DNA of 64,000 nucleotides. Source: Thunnus maccoyii. Taxonomy: Eukaryota > Chordata > Actinopteri > Scombriformes > Scombridae. Where the stretch lies: positions 9,994,501-10,058,500 of the forward strand of contig NC_056539.1 of the NCBI RefSeq assembly GCF_910596095.1, given 5' to 3'. The stretch's first letter is position 1. Every line of letters begins with the position of its first letter. Positions 45,943 through 60,100 of the stretch are shown here, piece by piece. The position numbers were made by a program, and so were the translations under genes. The notes below the pieces were generated by a model that did no database searches, had not been told where the DNA came from, and saw only the letters and a list, made by a program, of their open reading frames with translations.

Positions 45943-47925
45943 CTTTGACGGTTTCTTTTTTTTTTTCCCATCCTGCCCGAAAAAGGCAACTATCAAGGTT
46001 AACTGTGTTGACCCAAATCCAATAGGTTTAACTTTGACTAAAGTTCAATTTGTGTCATCTGAGTTAAATCAAGTGGGTGGAATATGGAAGAGTGCTGATG
46101 AGTAACTGAGTAACAAAGATCGTACACGTCAATCTATCTATCTATCCATCCATCTATCTGTCATACATGACATGCAACAATTTGTTTTGTTCCCCATTTA
46201 ATTAAAAATAATAATTACAATCAAATCATTCATGAATAATTGCTATAACACTCAAATTCATTGAACATAACACAGTATAATCACATGACCATACAGGCAT
46301 ATGTATATACATTAAGATACATAAATATAACGTCTATACAGTAAAACACACAATATCATTTATAGTGTATAAGCAGGCAAAACTGAGTGCAGTGAACATT
46401 ATTCATGTTTGACACTGTGCAACCAAGACATTTCATAATTTTAGAGCTTGATGTGACATTTTTTCAATACTCAATGACTTAATAAACAAACAAAATGTAT
46501 CTCTCTTGATACTGGTGTTTTTTTTTTTTTGCTTGAGAGTAAACAGGTGACATGTGGAATGTGCAACATCTACTCATAACACACATAAATATATTGTGCC
46601 TGTAGTCATTGTGATAAACATATTTTTCTTAAGTTTAAGTTTCTTCTCATTGTCAACATGAAAAACAACACAAAAAATAACCATAAAAATCATTTTGTTG
46701 CAAAGTTCACTATCCAGCATATTTAGATTTATCACAGAAGCGTCATGAAATAAAAAGGGCTGGAAGCTACCACCTCTCGCTGGTCGTCTTATCGCTCACA
46801 CAGGGAAGCTCATTGGTCAATTATTGCAGAATGCACAGCATGTTATAGGTCAATGAAACAGTCGACAATTGGGGCAGTGTACCAGGGAACAGTCTGTTAA
46901 ATTATGTTGTTTCAAACCTGATACCTGGATCTGGTCCAAACAAGCCACAGTCAAAAACCTTTCAGAAAGTAAAGTACAATTTTAGTAAAAACTACAGACA
47001 TGAGAACTAAACATTCTTTCTGTCAAAAGATTGTAATAAGTTGAAATACATTCACACAGAAACCATATATATAAAGTCCTGATTAATGTACAAATCAAGT
47101 TGACCAATAAACAGAAATTAGGATGCACCTGCAGAAGAACAAGTTCTAGTTTCTGGCAGTTCTAATATAAGTGTGTTAAGTAAGCAAGAAGTGGTCAGGT
47201 CTCTCTCTCTCACACATACATACACACACACACACAAAGTCTAGAGATGTGCCTGGAGTCACTCAGCCAGGAGACCATAGTGAATGAATGGATCAGTAGC
47301 AGTAAAACATGCACAACACTTCCTTTACTTTTCTTTAAATCATTTTAGGCCCAGTCCAACATCAAGTATTGGATTAAGCTCAACAGTTACATGTTATGAT
47401 ACTTGACTGACCATAAAACTCAGGTTTAAGGTGGGAAGTTGCCCTTTGGCTTGACTGTTAATTTTGATTCACTTGCCAGTTCACTGAAAATAAAAAGCCT
47501 GATGACGTGTACAGTACGTAGGCTAATATACTGATTCTCATGGTTAGTTTAAAATAAGTGAAATTATTTCTTGAACAACACATCCCCCCAAAAAGTCACA
47601 AGCTTTTCAGATTTGGTTGTCTGACTTTGTTTTAAAATGATTTTCTGGTTATTAAAAGCAATATCAGATCAGTTTTAACTACACATGTAACAGCCAAGGG
47701 CACAAAACATTACACAGCAACTTTTAATCGCTTACACATGGGTCAACAGCCTCTAAGACCGTGCTAACGTCAAACACACATCTGTGTTACAACATCTTGA
47801 CCGCTGGCGTCACTTGGAAGTTTTAACATTAATGTTGGATCTCAGACTGGCATTCAGTCAGTAGGTCTATCAGTGGATTAATCATCAAACATGCTGCTTC
47901 TGGGAAATAGTGCATGCACCTAAAG

Positions 47926-47982
47926 ACACACACACACACACACATACACACACGCACGCACACGCACACGCACACGCACACA
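47926..47982 (+). repeat. compound (CA)/(CGCACA) microsatellite
   Basis: Starts as pure CA and becomes interrupted with CG at regular spacing. Confidence 0.9.
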
Positions 47983-50799
47983 AAATCAGATGCAGTCAGT
48001 AGGTCAACATGCGGCAGGGAATAAAGTTTTCAGTACCTTCCAATTCTGGTCACTGATCCATGAAGCCTGGCAGTATACCAGGCTGTTACATAACAAATTA
48101 AACAGTTAACATGCCCTCACTAACCCAAATAAAAAACTGCATGCTACCAAGACTCTGAAAGGGAATGACGTGCGTAGTTTTACATTCTGGTATTATGGTG
48201 TCAAAAATCTACTAATGAATAATCTATTCTGGTCTGTGAGGTTAAAATTATTGCAGTGCTTGGAAACATGGCTGGAGCAAAATAATGGAAGAAAAGTACA
48301 ATGCCAGTGTCTTTAGGAATGGTTTCACAGTGCAAAATGTTAGCAAGTTGCCACTTTTATGAACAAAATCTCAGGTGATGGAAACCCATCAACTAAACGG
48401 AACATATCTTAGAGTTCCCCGTGAGCACTGATATGTTTTTAATCACCCATACATCTGCATCACACTGGATGGATCGATCGGCTGTGATTGCTACCGCTCA
48501 CAAGTCATAGCTGTTAATCTTATTATCATCATCATTCAATTATAATTTCTCTCTTCTTACCAATCTGTAACTTCAACATAAACCAAGCCAGACTGTGGTG
48601 ATCTTTCTTCAGTTTGGCACGTTGTCTTTAGTGAATGGATGGCTCACTACTTAACAATGAAGATGTAAAGATACAGTATGTACCACCCTACTGCTTTGAC
48701 TCAAGTCCATTCAATATAAAGCTTTCTTTCCTCATATTACAAATGTAAAAGTAAGTCAGTACTTTACTGAGACTTCAGCCTTGTTACATCATTTGAAACT
48801 ATCAATGCCTAGAGAAGAGGACTCCCACACACTGCTTATTGCAATAAACTGTTAAAAATTATGACATTTCTGTTTTTAGACCCTCCTCAGATATTTTTCC
48901 CTTTATAAGGAGACACATTTTTAGTAAATAAAGGTAGTGATTTGGTGTTGAAATACTAAACCTTAAACGTATATACAGCACATATTTGATATAATGACAA
49001 CAGTGATTGATTTATGTTTATGTGTATGACATGATAACAATGAGGTTAAGCATATGTAATCCATCAGAGTTGAGTTAGTAAATCAGTGGTATGTGATCTG
49101 ATGTGGTTGATTATTAATGAAACTGTGATACTGTCAAATAAATGAGAATGACATAGAGAAATAAATTGGTGAAATTAATGTTTATGAGGGTCAGGGTTAG
49201 TCCCCTTGAAACAATGTAGTGTCTGTTATGGAATTTTCCATCTCTAGGGGTTACAAATTGGGTTACATTGGGTCAAGCCTGGGCTTTGAGGTCACACTGT
49301 AAATCTTATGCAGGAAGGAGATATTCTCTCCTCTCCTTGAGACTCCAGCTGTCTGTGATGTTTTGGGGAAAGCACAAACCTCTCTGATAAAGGGTAAATC
49401 AGCATTACCATTGTCACCAAGGTTGGAGGGGGCTTTCCTAGACAACACAGATAGGTGGAATGCATAGCCAGAATGTGCTGATGGTTACCTGAAGTTCCAT
49501 GCAACGTGACCTGAACTGACGCGGGTAAAATGCAGTTCCTTGTTTAGAAACTAGTGAACCAATTAGACTATTTTTTCATATTGTAGGCTGATCTGCTCAG
49601 GTTAAAGACTAAGGGTCAGACCTTCATGGGGCAGAACGGAAAGAGACAGCATCCAAGTTGCAGATGACTTTGATGATCACTCAAAATATCCACAACAGTG
49701 TCTAATCCTATCAGATGTCGTTGTGAGGAAGAGGGAAGTAAAAGTTGAGTGTGCTTTTTGAAAGGAGAGAAGATCTTTGAGGACTGAAGGGGAATAGCAG
49801 CATAAACTGCTGGGCGGGCAAATCAACAGGCTAATATCAAGCTCAGTTCCTTGAAATTGTGCTGAAGAAAGACAAAAACTGAAGACAGGTCGGGGAAGCT
49901 GCTCCCATGAACCCTGAATCAGTGGGTAAAACTGGCCTAAAGGAAGAGCCTAACAGTGTGGACACTGTTTGTGACCTGTAACACACTCGGCATATAAATC
50001 CTACTTGCACACAGTTAGTCAATTGCAGTTTCTACTTGATACTATTAGTGTTAAAGTACAGTATCATAGCTTGGGAACCAGATGAATCTGCTGAGCTCAT
50101 ATTTTACTTGCTCTGGCAGATGCATCTGGCCGCCCCCACATTCCAAACGATTTCCACCCGGCCTGGAACTGTCTGGTTCACAACCATTTATCAAACAGGT
50201 GACGTGTTTGATACGATGACTGACAGTCTGCAGGTCTGGGGGTTGTCTGTTGTTTGAGTTTAACTGTTGTAAATAAAGTTGAGGAAAAAAGTCTACAAAG
50301 CGCAATACACCAGACTCACAAAACTCAGATCAAACTGTCAAACTAGGCAGTGCTGATCAAATATGGATCACGATTCTGTTACTGCGTTGCCTCAAATGTT
50401 TTCACAAACATATTTTAGTGTACTGTTTAGCAGTAATGTGGTCTGATTGGTTGTAGGTCTATCCTGTTGTGTGCAGAGGAATTTTGGTCTGCCTGTTGAT
50501 ATCGCCCCTTGGAAATCCTAATATGAATTCGCATATTAGTGTGAATTAGTCTGGCAATGTCAGGCTAGTTTGCCTCTACATTAACTGAATAAAGTATATA
50601 AGCTATTATTATAGGTATTATTCTTTTTCCAAAGTAAAGCATTCATGTTAATTATTATTCATTTAATAATAATAATTATTATTCATTGTTTAACCTCTCC
50701 TCTGTGCTGTGAAATTACAGGGGGTGTCTAGTCAGATCCACAAGTGGAGAGCTCATAGACCCCACTTGATTAAATTTACTTACATGTACTCAGCTGTCT

Positions 50800-50885
50800 T
50801 ACTGTTTCTTGTGTTTGTGTTTATATGCTGCCTTGCTGCAAAAAGAATTTCTTCTTGTGGGACAATAAATATCTGAACTGAACTT
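50800..50885 (+). repeat. LINE 3'-tail-like fragment
   Basis: Ends ...GTGGGACAATAAATATCTGAACTGAAC, which resembles the closing part of fish L2-like elements (AATAAAGTATCTGAA-type tail). No coding part remains next to it. Confidence 0.5.
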
Positions 50886-51252
50886 AACATTCCCTTAGTA
50901 GCAAAAATATACTTGCAGTTTAAATAATGTTCAGTGTCTAGAACAACTGTTTATACACTTTATATTGCCCATGATTCAGGCTGCTAAGGGTGGTAGAGGT
51001 GAGTGAGGTGGCTTCAGGAGGTAAACTGATTAGATTTGTTCCTCTCTGGTCTATTCTGATTAAAATCCTGTACTTTTGGAGGCTACTGTAATAGAGTAAT
51101 GAAACAGCAGGAGAAAACTGTGTGACAGGGTGCTCTTCTCTAGTCAAAGGACATTTTTCTTATAAATCTGTCTTAAAGACAAAAGCGTGTGCAGGAGCTC
51201 TTTCCATCAAGATTTAAACAGACAGTATCTCCATCTCCTTCAGTCCTCAACG

Positions 51253-54200
51253 TTAAGCTAACTGTCCCAGTAGCCCCTGCAGGGTTTGAGGTGAGAGCCA
51301 AAGCATCTCCACCAGGTTGTACTGGCAATAGCCCATCCAGAACCCAAACATCACATCAGTCACATTGTGCCTGCCAAGCATCACTCGGCTCAGCCCCACC
51401 ATGCTAGCCCACAGCAGGACGAGGACCCTGAGGGGGGCGGCCAGCACCAGGTGTGCCAGCAGGAACCGCCCGCACATGGCAGCGCGGGTGGCATGGCCGG
51501 AAGGGAAGGAGTAGCGGTCCACGGAGAAGGTGGCGAACATGTCCATGCGGTTATGCGCTGGCCTACGCCGGCGCACCACAGCCTTGACAATAGCGACCAG
51601 GACCAGGTCCAACAGCAGACCTGGAAGCATAAAGGAGGAGATGAAGAAGAAGAAGTGCTACACTGCATGAAGAAACAGCAATGTAGTCACATTAATGCAA
51701 AAGCCTTTGGCAGACAGATACGAGACACTGGAATTAAATATTTAGAGGCATAAAGAGATGATACTGTAATTGGTAGATTTTTGCATCACAGCTTTATGGG
51801 AAATTGTGCTCTAAAAACTTTGTTCCTTTCACTGGAATAATAGAAAATAATCAGAACCACCAACTGTGTGTCACGGCCTATAATAGATCAACCCCAGTGG
51901 TGAACATGGCTGCTGGGTGCTGTAGACTCATGATGGCACACAGTGATGTTTTTTGTGGTGTTTATATGCATGACTAACCTGCCTATAACACACAGAACAT
52001 TATTGTAACCAGAATAGGCCACAGAGGAAGACATGCATGCAGATTACTCATTTTGTTAAAGCCATATATTTATAAGATTTGAATTCTTTGCTGCAGCCCC
52101 CTCTGGTGGTATTTCAAGACTGAGTCTGTGCCATTACTCACGCATTGCCCTTGACAAATGTTTACCTGGTCTCTTGCACAAAGTACATGACGTAAAAGTT
52201 TCACAAAGTGCGTTCACTGTAGTTTTGAGTTATCCAGATTCACAAAACCTAACAGTGATAGACCTTTCAAACTAACTGTCAAACACAGGTGTAATTAAAC
52301 AACAATGCCCTGGTACACGTCTTTTTCACAGCAGACACTCTGGCCAGATCCCTAAGCCCTCATGAACCCTCATGGACTTAACTAGTAAGTAACAAAACAT
52401 GTTACATACGATTGTGGGTTTGAGACTTTCTTCATGGCCAACGCACCTAAGATTCAAACTTCAATACTTTATATATTGGTTCACTTTAACAAAAACATAG
52501 AAAGACAAAAATAGTAAAACCAGTCACTCATAAAGCACATAATATATTAAACAAAGTATAAAATCCATCCCATAAAATAATCACATGCACTACAGTCAAG
52601 TAATGGAGTGACTGACTGATTTGAACGTCTTCCTTACAGAGTGGACGAAAGGTAACAGCATTATTAGGCAAAAATTTAAATAAATGGTTGATGAATAAAC
52701 GCGGTGTGTAATATAACCTCTGCTTGTATTCCTCTGATTTCATGTGTTTTTATTTACCATCTTAAGTCCTTGTTAATGTAGTGTTTCTTCGTAAACACTA
52801 CTATGCCAGGCTGAACACCCACATGCCAGTTTGTTTATCATTTTTTTAACACTTCCAGGCTCCCCCTGCTAAGTAGTAACCCTGTATTTAACACTGATTT
52901 ACCGTCACAACGCTATGAGCTAAGGGTAATTCCCTCAGGCAAAGTCTGCAGCAATGCGTACTTGCACAGGAAGTGTGCATAAAGGGCTCAAAATGTCAAT
53001 GAGAGAGCCCTCATGCACTTGACAATTTAATAGTGGGACAACCCGAAGCCCTCACCAACTTAGCGTGAACGTGCCTTTGACTTGTCACAGCAGGAAAAGC
53101 ACAGGTGCTACTAATAACATTAACGATGGCTCTGTTCCACTCAAGTGTCCCAGTAAGTCTTGACAGTGTGACAGCGAGCCAGCATGCACAACACCAAGAC
53201 CCTGAAACTGAAGCAGCTAAATGGAATTCAGCCTCCATTAATTTTAGCATTTACACCTGTGCTATGATGATATCTGGAGAAAAACTGCAGCTCATATTTG
53301 CCCTTTATAAGGACACAGTGGACTTTTTTATATTGTGTCATTGCACTGAGCATTAAAAAAATGATTTTTGTGATTTTGTTCTGTAGCCTAAACTTGACTT
53401 GCTCAGGAGCAGGTCAGCTGTGCAGCATATGGTTAGCTTGGTAATCTTTTGTGAGAGTGAAAAGTGGTTTGGTGCTGCCTGCATAATCATACATTTAATA
53501 CCATAATCATAAAGCTTTCCTCTTTCTCAGCTGAGAAGCATCCATGATAAGACACATCTAACTTTAATGTAGAGGACCAGAGGCTGCCACTTGCTGCCCT
53601 GCATCAGATATTCAGGAGGAAGGACGACTGGTAAATATTAAATGACCACTGGGAGGCACGTCTGCTGCACAGTCCATTATACAGTTTAATTCCTCTTAAA
53701 AACAGCCTTTTCTTTTTCTCAGTTAGGCTGCATTCATCTCATCTGCAGTCAAAAAGATGTCAGGAGGGAGTTTCAGACATTATTCAACCATCTGACAAGC
53801 ACTTTAATATAGTCAGATGACACTTAAACTTCTGATACTACGTTAACATCCACAGTACCAACCACTGCAAACACTAAAGGTAACAAAAAACTGTGAAAAA
53901 TGCTCATTTCAATTTCCTAGAGCCCAAGTTCACATCTTCAAATGTCTTGTTTCATCTGCCCAACAGTCCAAAAAATAATGAACTTAGTATGACACGAAAG
54001 AGAGTGCATCAGCAAAACTATAACTCAATTATCAGAATTGTCAGTTCATTTTCTGTAGCTGATTCATCAACTAATCGTTTCATCACAATTTAACACTGCT
54101 ATACATCTTGACTCAATGAATCTGATAAACCACAGAAGAAGATGCAGAAAGTATTCTTCACAGCTTCTCTAACAACCTGAAAACATGGACTTAGAGACAG

Positions 54201-55079
54201 ACCTACTGTCTCACAACCTGTCACCTGTCACTGAAAGAAAAACACAAATACTGCATGTCAGCAGTGCCAATAAACTTGTCTGCATAGACTTAAGAGTTGT
54301 GTGTATGTAGTCTGACTTAGCCTACTTTTGGGGACATATTTCAAACTAAACACCAGTTCATTGGGGAGGGCTTGTCCAATTGGGGACAAAAGCCGTGTCC
54401 CAAATTGGGAAAAAGCTGATTTTTGAGTCAGTGGTTAAGGTTAGGGTTAGGGTACGTATCCAGGAAATGAATTTAAGTCTATGTAATGTCCCCAAAAGTG
54501 ACTTAAACGTGTGTGTGTGTGAATTCCCAGTTAGGAAATGAGTGACACCATATTAAGTAAGACAAGCAGCAGTGTTGTTTTACCCATGAAGAGGTTGAGC
54601 ATGACTTCTTGTCCTGCAGCACTGTCACTCTTGTACAGACAGTAGGCGGTGCCAGCCAGCCACGGGATGCCATGTCCCGATATCTCTATCAGTTTCATTA
54701 GCGGGCGCACGCTGCCCCAGGACGAGTCCTCACAGGCACACACCCCCAGCCGCTTAGACAGCCACAGGTCGATGGCGAGCAGCGAGCTGAGCGCTACGCG
54801 GATGAAAGAGGGGTTGATCCGTATACCGTCCTCTTCCGGCATCCCCTGACCGCTCCCCGAGCCGGTGGAGGAGCTGGAGCCCCGGCGCCGAGTGGGGCTC
54901 TCCGAGGCTCGGAGCCGGGCAGTGGTCGGGTCGGAGCCCTGCCGCTGGAGGAGGTGCGGCGGCGTCGAGGAACGGTTTAGCGGTTTCGTCAGCGACATGA
55001 ACTCGTAGCGGCCGTTGGAGCTGCCAAACACCGGGCTTCCTCCGCTGCGACCGGGGTTTTTTGCTTTCGGAGAGGGCAT
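51253..55079 (-). CDS. plpp6: PLPP6: polyisoprenoid (presqualene) diphosphate phosphatase
   Basis: Membrane PAP2-superfamily phosphatase that removes phosphate from presqualene diphosphate and farnesyl/geranylgeranyl diphosphates at the ER. Two coding exons, 55079-54584 and 51620-51253, joined in phase 1 (ATG G|GTAAAA ... TTCCAG|GT CTG), give 287 residues; the human protein is about 295. The N-terminus is a disordered Ser/Arg-rich cytosolic segment ([16 protein letters not shown]). Catalytic motifs are complete: KAVVRRRRP (178-186, K-X6-RP), PSGH (205-208), [12 protein letters not shown] (243-254), all in exon 2. Several hydrophobic membrane segments surround them. The 2.96-kb intron holds short repeats only. 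The mammalian gene is, as I recall, intronless, so the intron is a fish difference. GC-rich DNA around the start suggests a CpG promoter. Confidence 0.95.
53040..53270. repeat. dispersed fish repeat in PLPP6 intron
   Basis: Contains GCACAGGTG near its left part and CACCTGTGC at its right end (about 53258-53266), with CTCAAGTGTCCCAGTAAG and GCATGCACAACACCAAGACC between. I recall this as a dispersed teleost sequence. Related ACAGGTGTAATTAA text lies at about 52285. Confidence 0.4.
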
Positions 55080-55084
55080 CTAGT

Positions 55085-57148
55085 CTGTTAATCTACCGAC
55101 GTAGACAGGTCAGTGTGCTGTTGCTGCACCGCAGTGGTGATTTTTCTGCAGTGCTGTGCGGGTTTTCAGTCCTTTAGCTCATCTGTTGTACGTTTGACAA
55201 TTCACATCACGTCTAGTACCTCTGAGCTGAATCGCCATCTTTGTTGTCCTTACCGCAAAGCGACGTGGGAAATTGTGTTTTTACCATAAATGTACATTTG
55301 ACCGTTTTCTTCTGACTGTGTGTATAAAAGCATTGACCGTTAAGATAAAGTAAAAATAGAAAAATAAACTTCCTTATGAGTATTCCCGAGATTATGGCTT
55401 GGTGGATAAATGCTGTAATTATTTTCATATCTGGAATGTTTTAAAGGATAATGCTGGAGTTTTGCATATTTTCTTATTGTCAGTAAACTCAATAAAAGGA
55501 TGACAACCAACACCAGTCTAATACTGAACTCAGGTTCATTCTTTTCTACTAAAGATGTCACAATTAGTTTAATTTTTAAGGCTCAGTAATTTTATTTAAC
55601 AGTTGGGCACTGTAGATTTTAGCAAAGGTTTGTCAAACAGGAGTAAATAGCAAAGGCCTGTTTGTTAGGGACTATTTTCAGCAATGGATTATTGGACAAT
55701 TGAGCTCTATGGCATAGATATAATAATATGTATCAGGCAAGGCACACAGGCAATATACCTACAGGATCAATTCATTGTTGTTTTTGGTCTTTTCATAGGA
55801 TTTGTTCATTATATAAAGAAACTGCCAGAATCCTTTATCTCCTTGTATTGGAAAGTAATTTTTCCACACAATAAAATCAATGTTTTGACAGATTTTTTTG
55901 TGTCTTTTTGTGTTTTTTTTAGTTTTCACTCATTCAGTTAACCTTTGGACATAAATTGCCTCAGTAATCTGGGAGAGTTATAATGTTTTAGTCCCTATTG
56001 TAGAAAGCATGGTCTAATTTTTGAATAGTCTAACCAGGGTCAGCCCTGACTATGTTGGTGCCCTAGGTGAGATTTTAGATTGTAGACCCCACCCAGAAGT
56101 CTGAGTCTGAGTCTGAAGAAGAGCATGTACGAGGCTTGAAACGTCACTGGTGGATGTCTCATTAAACTGCATCTAAGGGAGCTACAGTGTGCAGACCTTC
56201 ATCTTTCTTTCTTAGATTGTAGACTCCAAGAATTGCACACAAGAATTGAGCAAAATGCTACAACAGTACCTCCAGTCATAGACCTTCAAATATGGATTCA
56301 CACTCAAATAAAGTGCAACAATAGAACCTCCAGTCCTAGAAGGGCTGCATGATAATAGCAAAAATGATAATCACATTTATTTTGCTCAATACTGTATCAA
56401 ACACACACAGGAGGGTGACAATGAATAAAAGTACACAGTTTTACTTAGCTGTTGGACCTAGGTGAGATTTTAGATTGGAGCCCCCAAAAAGTGCAACAAA
56501 GGTACCTCCAGCCCAGATAAAGTCCTCCAAATCCTCCAATGCACAGCGACTACATTATTTATAGCTTGATGGAAGGCAATGAAATCGTCAGACTGAACTT
56601 AAAATGGCAACACCACCACCACCACTGCCCCTGAAAGAAAATCATATTGTCAGACCTAAATGTTGACAGATAGCCTATGGTTAAAAAAAAAGAGTCTAAC
56701 AGCACTCAAACTGATAAAAACATATAACATATTTCCGCTGTTTCTACCAAATATATCTAAATTGCTATAATTCTGTCTGTGAAACAAAAAACCTTTGAAG
56801 AATCACTGTGGGCAATACTGTCAGGTCAATTGTATACATGTTTATAATTTTGCATAAATACGTGTGAATGTTTATTCACACGTATCTGTTTTTTCTGCTT
56901 TTGGTCTTTTTCATTACTCCCTGTATTGTTTTGTTTATAATATCATTGTTCATTTAATAACGTTGTTAAAAAGGTTTTTAAAAAACAGAGTGTGCTCTGG
57001 TTGGTCGGTGAACTACACAGGGAGGTGAACTCCGCCTCTTTCCGGATCCCCTCATGTCCTGATCGCTGATAGTCCAGATCACAGGTTGCTTGTTTTCCAG
57101 CTGCAGCCTCGTCGTTTATCGTGTGTGTGCTGCAGAGAAGAGCCCATC
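55085..57148. promoter_or_regulatory. head-to-head intergenic region of PLPP6 and PRDX6
   Basis: About 2.07 kb between the two start codons. The left end (to about 55240) is the GC-rich PLPP6 5' region; the right end (about 57000-57148) is the GC-richer PRDX6 5' region. The middle is AT-rich and holds a dispersed repeat (about 56090-56210, containing GAGGCTTGAAACGTCACTGG). It also holds a tandemly similar pair around 56062-56330 and 56452-56520 that share GGTGAGATTTTAGATTG and ACCTCCAG text. Confidence 0.5.
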
Positions 57149-60100
57149 ATGCCTGGACTTCTGCTGGGAGACGAGTTCCCCAACTTCGAGGCCGACACCA
57201 CCATCGGCAGGATCAAGTTTCACGATTTCCTGGGCAGCTCGTAAGTGTGCCAGCTTCATGTACAAGCATTACAATGTAACTTTTGTCTTTATTCTGAGTT
57301 TTTGGAAATGCTTTGGACAGTGCAACATTTTACTGCGTCACGGCAGCTGTGAACGGAGGCCTGTTGTCAGACCGAGGCGCTTCCGAGCTCTTGATCCGTG
57401 AAAGAATGAATCATTGTGCATAACAAAGACAAACCGCATGGTTTAAAGAGACCTTGATCAGCATCCCAGTGTTGCGACACCTGCTGGCTGGCACACATGG
57501 GATTACAAAAGCATGACTCTGTAGGATTAGTTAAGAATGCAGTAACATTAAGACTTTGGCTGAAATATTCAGATCATTTACTGAAGTAAAAGTTGCAATA
57601 TCACACCATAAAAACAGTTTCACGTCCTGCATTCAAAATGTTACATATGTAGTACTATCAGCAGCAAAATGTACTTAAAGTACCAGAAATAAAAGTATGC
57701 ACAATGACCTCTGACAGTGTTATATTGTTGCATTGTAAGATCATGATACATTAATATTGTAATTAATATGCATTAATACAGAATGTCTCTAACTCTATAA
57801 CACTGCATCACAAATTATACACTGATCACATGTATGTAAAATCTGCTGTTAAATAAATGTAATGCTGTAAAAAGACCAGTATTTCTCTCTGAAATGTAGT
57901 AAATGTAATATAATAGAAATACTGAAGTAAAATACATCTACCTCAAAATTATACTTACTTTGCTTAAGTAAATGTAATATAATGTACATGCTACCACAGT
58001 TGTTGTTCTCCAACCAATATAATACATATGTGTGATTGGACGTGACATGTTTTAGCTGCAGACTAATGAGAGTTAGAGAAGCAAGGCCGATGTTTATATT
58101 TTAGGTTTCAGTCTAGGTTGAAAACAACTGATACAGTGTTTTCAGGCCTTGTCCTGACTGTGCTTATGCCAGTCAGGACAAGGCCTGTATTGTGTGTGTG
58201 AACTTGGAACTGCGCTTCACTGCTTGCACCCCATGTTGGCATCCACGCTAACGCCCAACGCTGCTAGCCAGGGTTGTTTCGAAACAGCAGAGAGAAAGGA
58301 ATAGTGTTACATGCACATCACGCACACACACACAAAGCTTTGCATTTATGGGTGTAAATGTGCGCAGTTTCGTTGAATGATGCTCCAGTAACTCTATTAA
58401 AGTGCTTTTTGTGTGGTATTCACACAGATAACTGTTCAAGTTAAACAGGTTTTGTCATTTTCTGAAACTACATCAGAGGAACTCAATACTACCTTTTAGA
58501 CTGTATCATCCACCTAGAAGTGAAGAACTCGACAGAATTGTTTTGATAATCGATAAATAATTTAAGTCATTTATGAAGCAAAAACATTTTCAGTGTGAGG
58601 AATTGCTGGTTTTCTCTGTTTTTATAAAACTGTAAATCAAATATCTTTTTGGATTTTAGACTGTTGGCCAGACAAAACAAGACATTTGTCACCTTGAGCT
58701 ATGGAAAACTGTGACACCTTTTTCACTATTGTCTACATTTTTTTTAACCAAATGGTTAATATTAAGTTCAGAGTATAATTGATAGATGAATCAGTGATGA
58801 TCTCCTTGTCTTGAATGATGGACACACAGTGAGTTAGCAGATGTGATGTTGCAGCAATGTTACCGGCCATATTGTCCAAACATAACGTCTATGCTTATCA
58901 ATGTAAGGGCTCTGCTCAGTTGCCGTTGGTGATTGCGTAAATACTTCCTTCTTTCCTTGGTGGGAAAAGATGCTGAGATAGGCCCCTGTGAGAGAAAACC
59001 ATCTGTTGAAATACTATCTTTCAAAGCTCCATAAGGTCTTTCAGCGACGGTTGGTTGAGTATTATCCCAGCAGAGCAAACAACAAACATTTTACAGCCAC
59101 CTTTCCATCAAGCCTACAAATGGTGTTCATTTCATACGCATAAATAGAGTTCTCGTGAAGTATCTCTTTTCCTAGAATAACCCATGTGCAGACTTTCACT
59201 TCTTGTTGATGTTAAAAGCAACACCAGCCTCTGAACATGTTCCTGCTAGAAACTGTGTCAGTGTCCAGCATTTGTTTCCACTTCTGTTTCAATTGTTCCC
59301 AATCTAATTGGAGCCTCTGGTCACCCCATGATCAGGTGATCACAATGCCTGGGAGGAGCAAAGCTCTTTTTGTCGCTTCTATCATGTGATGATAAGTTGC
59401 GACACATTGAAGAGTAAATCCACACAAATAATATGAGGCAGAAAACTCATGTGACGCTGAGATGAATTCCAAATGTTACACGCTAAAACTCATGTCTGCC
59501 CTACCCTTCACCCACTCTTCGTCAAATACACTGAACATTCCCAGTACAGCACAGCTGCGTTTAATGTCTTGAGCATGAGTTTTCCAGATTCTCACAGACA
59601 CCTGTTGCTTCAATCTGTGGCTGGAATTTCCTCTCCCAAGACACAATGTTTAGTGTTTTTCTCATTTCTTAGCCATTTCTTCCTCTTCTTTTGTCTTAAC
59701 TTCCACTCCTTGTGCTCTTACCCCTGTCTGTATTTTGCCTCTTTTTAAATCTTTTTGAAAGTTGTGTCCCTAACAGGAAACATGGTGGCATAAATAATAA
59801 CACACATAAGACAGAATAAATGCACATGCTAAGACACCTCAAGCATGTAAATGTCTTGGTTGGTCACCCTACAAGAAATAAGAGCTTTTCTAGTGAATTT
59901 CAGTTAGCGTGTGGTTGCTTGAACTTTTAGCATTGAAGGACATAACATGACTGTCCATAAAACTGAATGTCAGTCTTTAACAGGCAAGTGAGGGTTAACT
60001 GCTGTCAATGAACTTATTTGCTTCTTTACAAAGACAGTTTTGGTACTTTTGTATAGTTAGGTCTGTGCCTTGCATGGTAGCTTTCCATGTGTGTGAATGG

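Larger units (their letters stand above)
45945..51250. other. 5-kb spacer between FMO array and PLPP6
   Basis: No gene recognised. Contents: CTAT/CCAT repeats (about 46131-46161), CA repeats (about 47216-47237), a mixed CA/CGCA array (47926-47982) and a LINE 3'-tail-like segment at 50800-50885. Two stretches (about 49200-49510 and 50030-50280) look like dispersed repeat sequence, but I could not find their ends. No repeats pair up as termini. Confidence 0.5.

Noticed and set aside
49200-50280. Possible dispersed element with an AATAAA near its right end
   Set aside because: No paired terminal repeats, target duplication or coding part could be found, so no element is called.
51367-51753. 128-codon plus-strand open frame across PLPP6 exon 2
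   Set aside because: Antisense of a GC-rich coding exon whose minus-strand product has all PAP2 phosphatase motifs.
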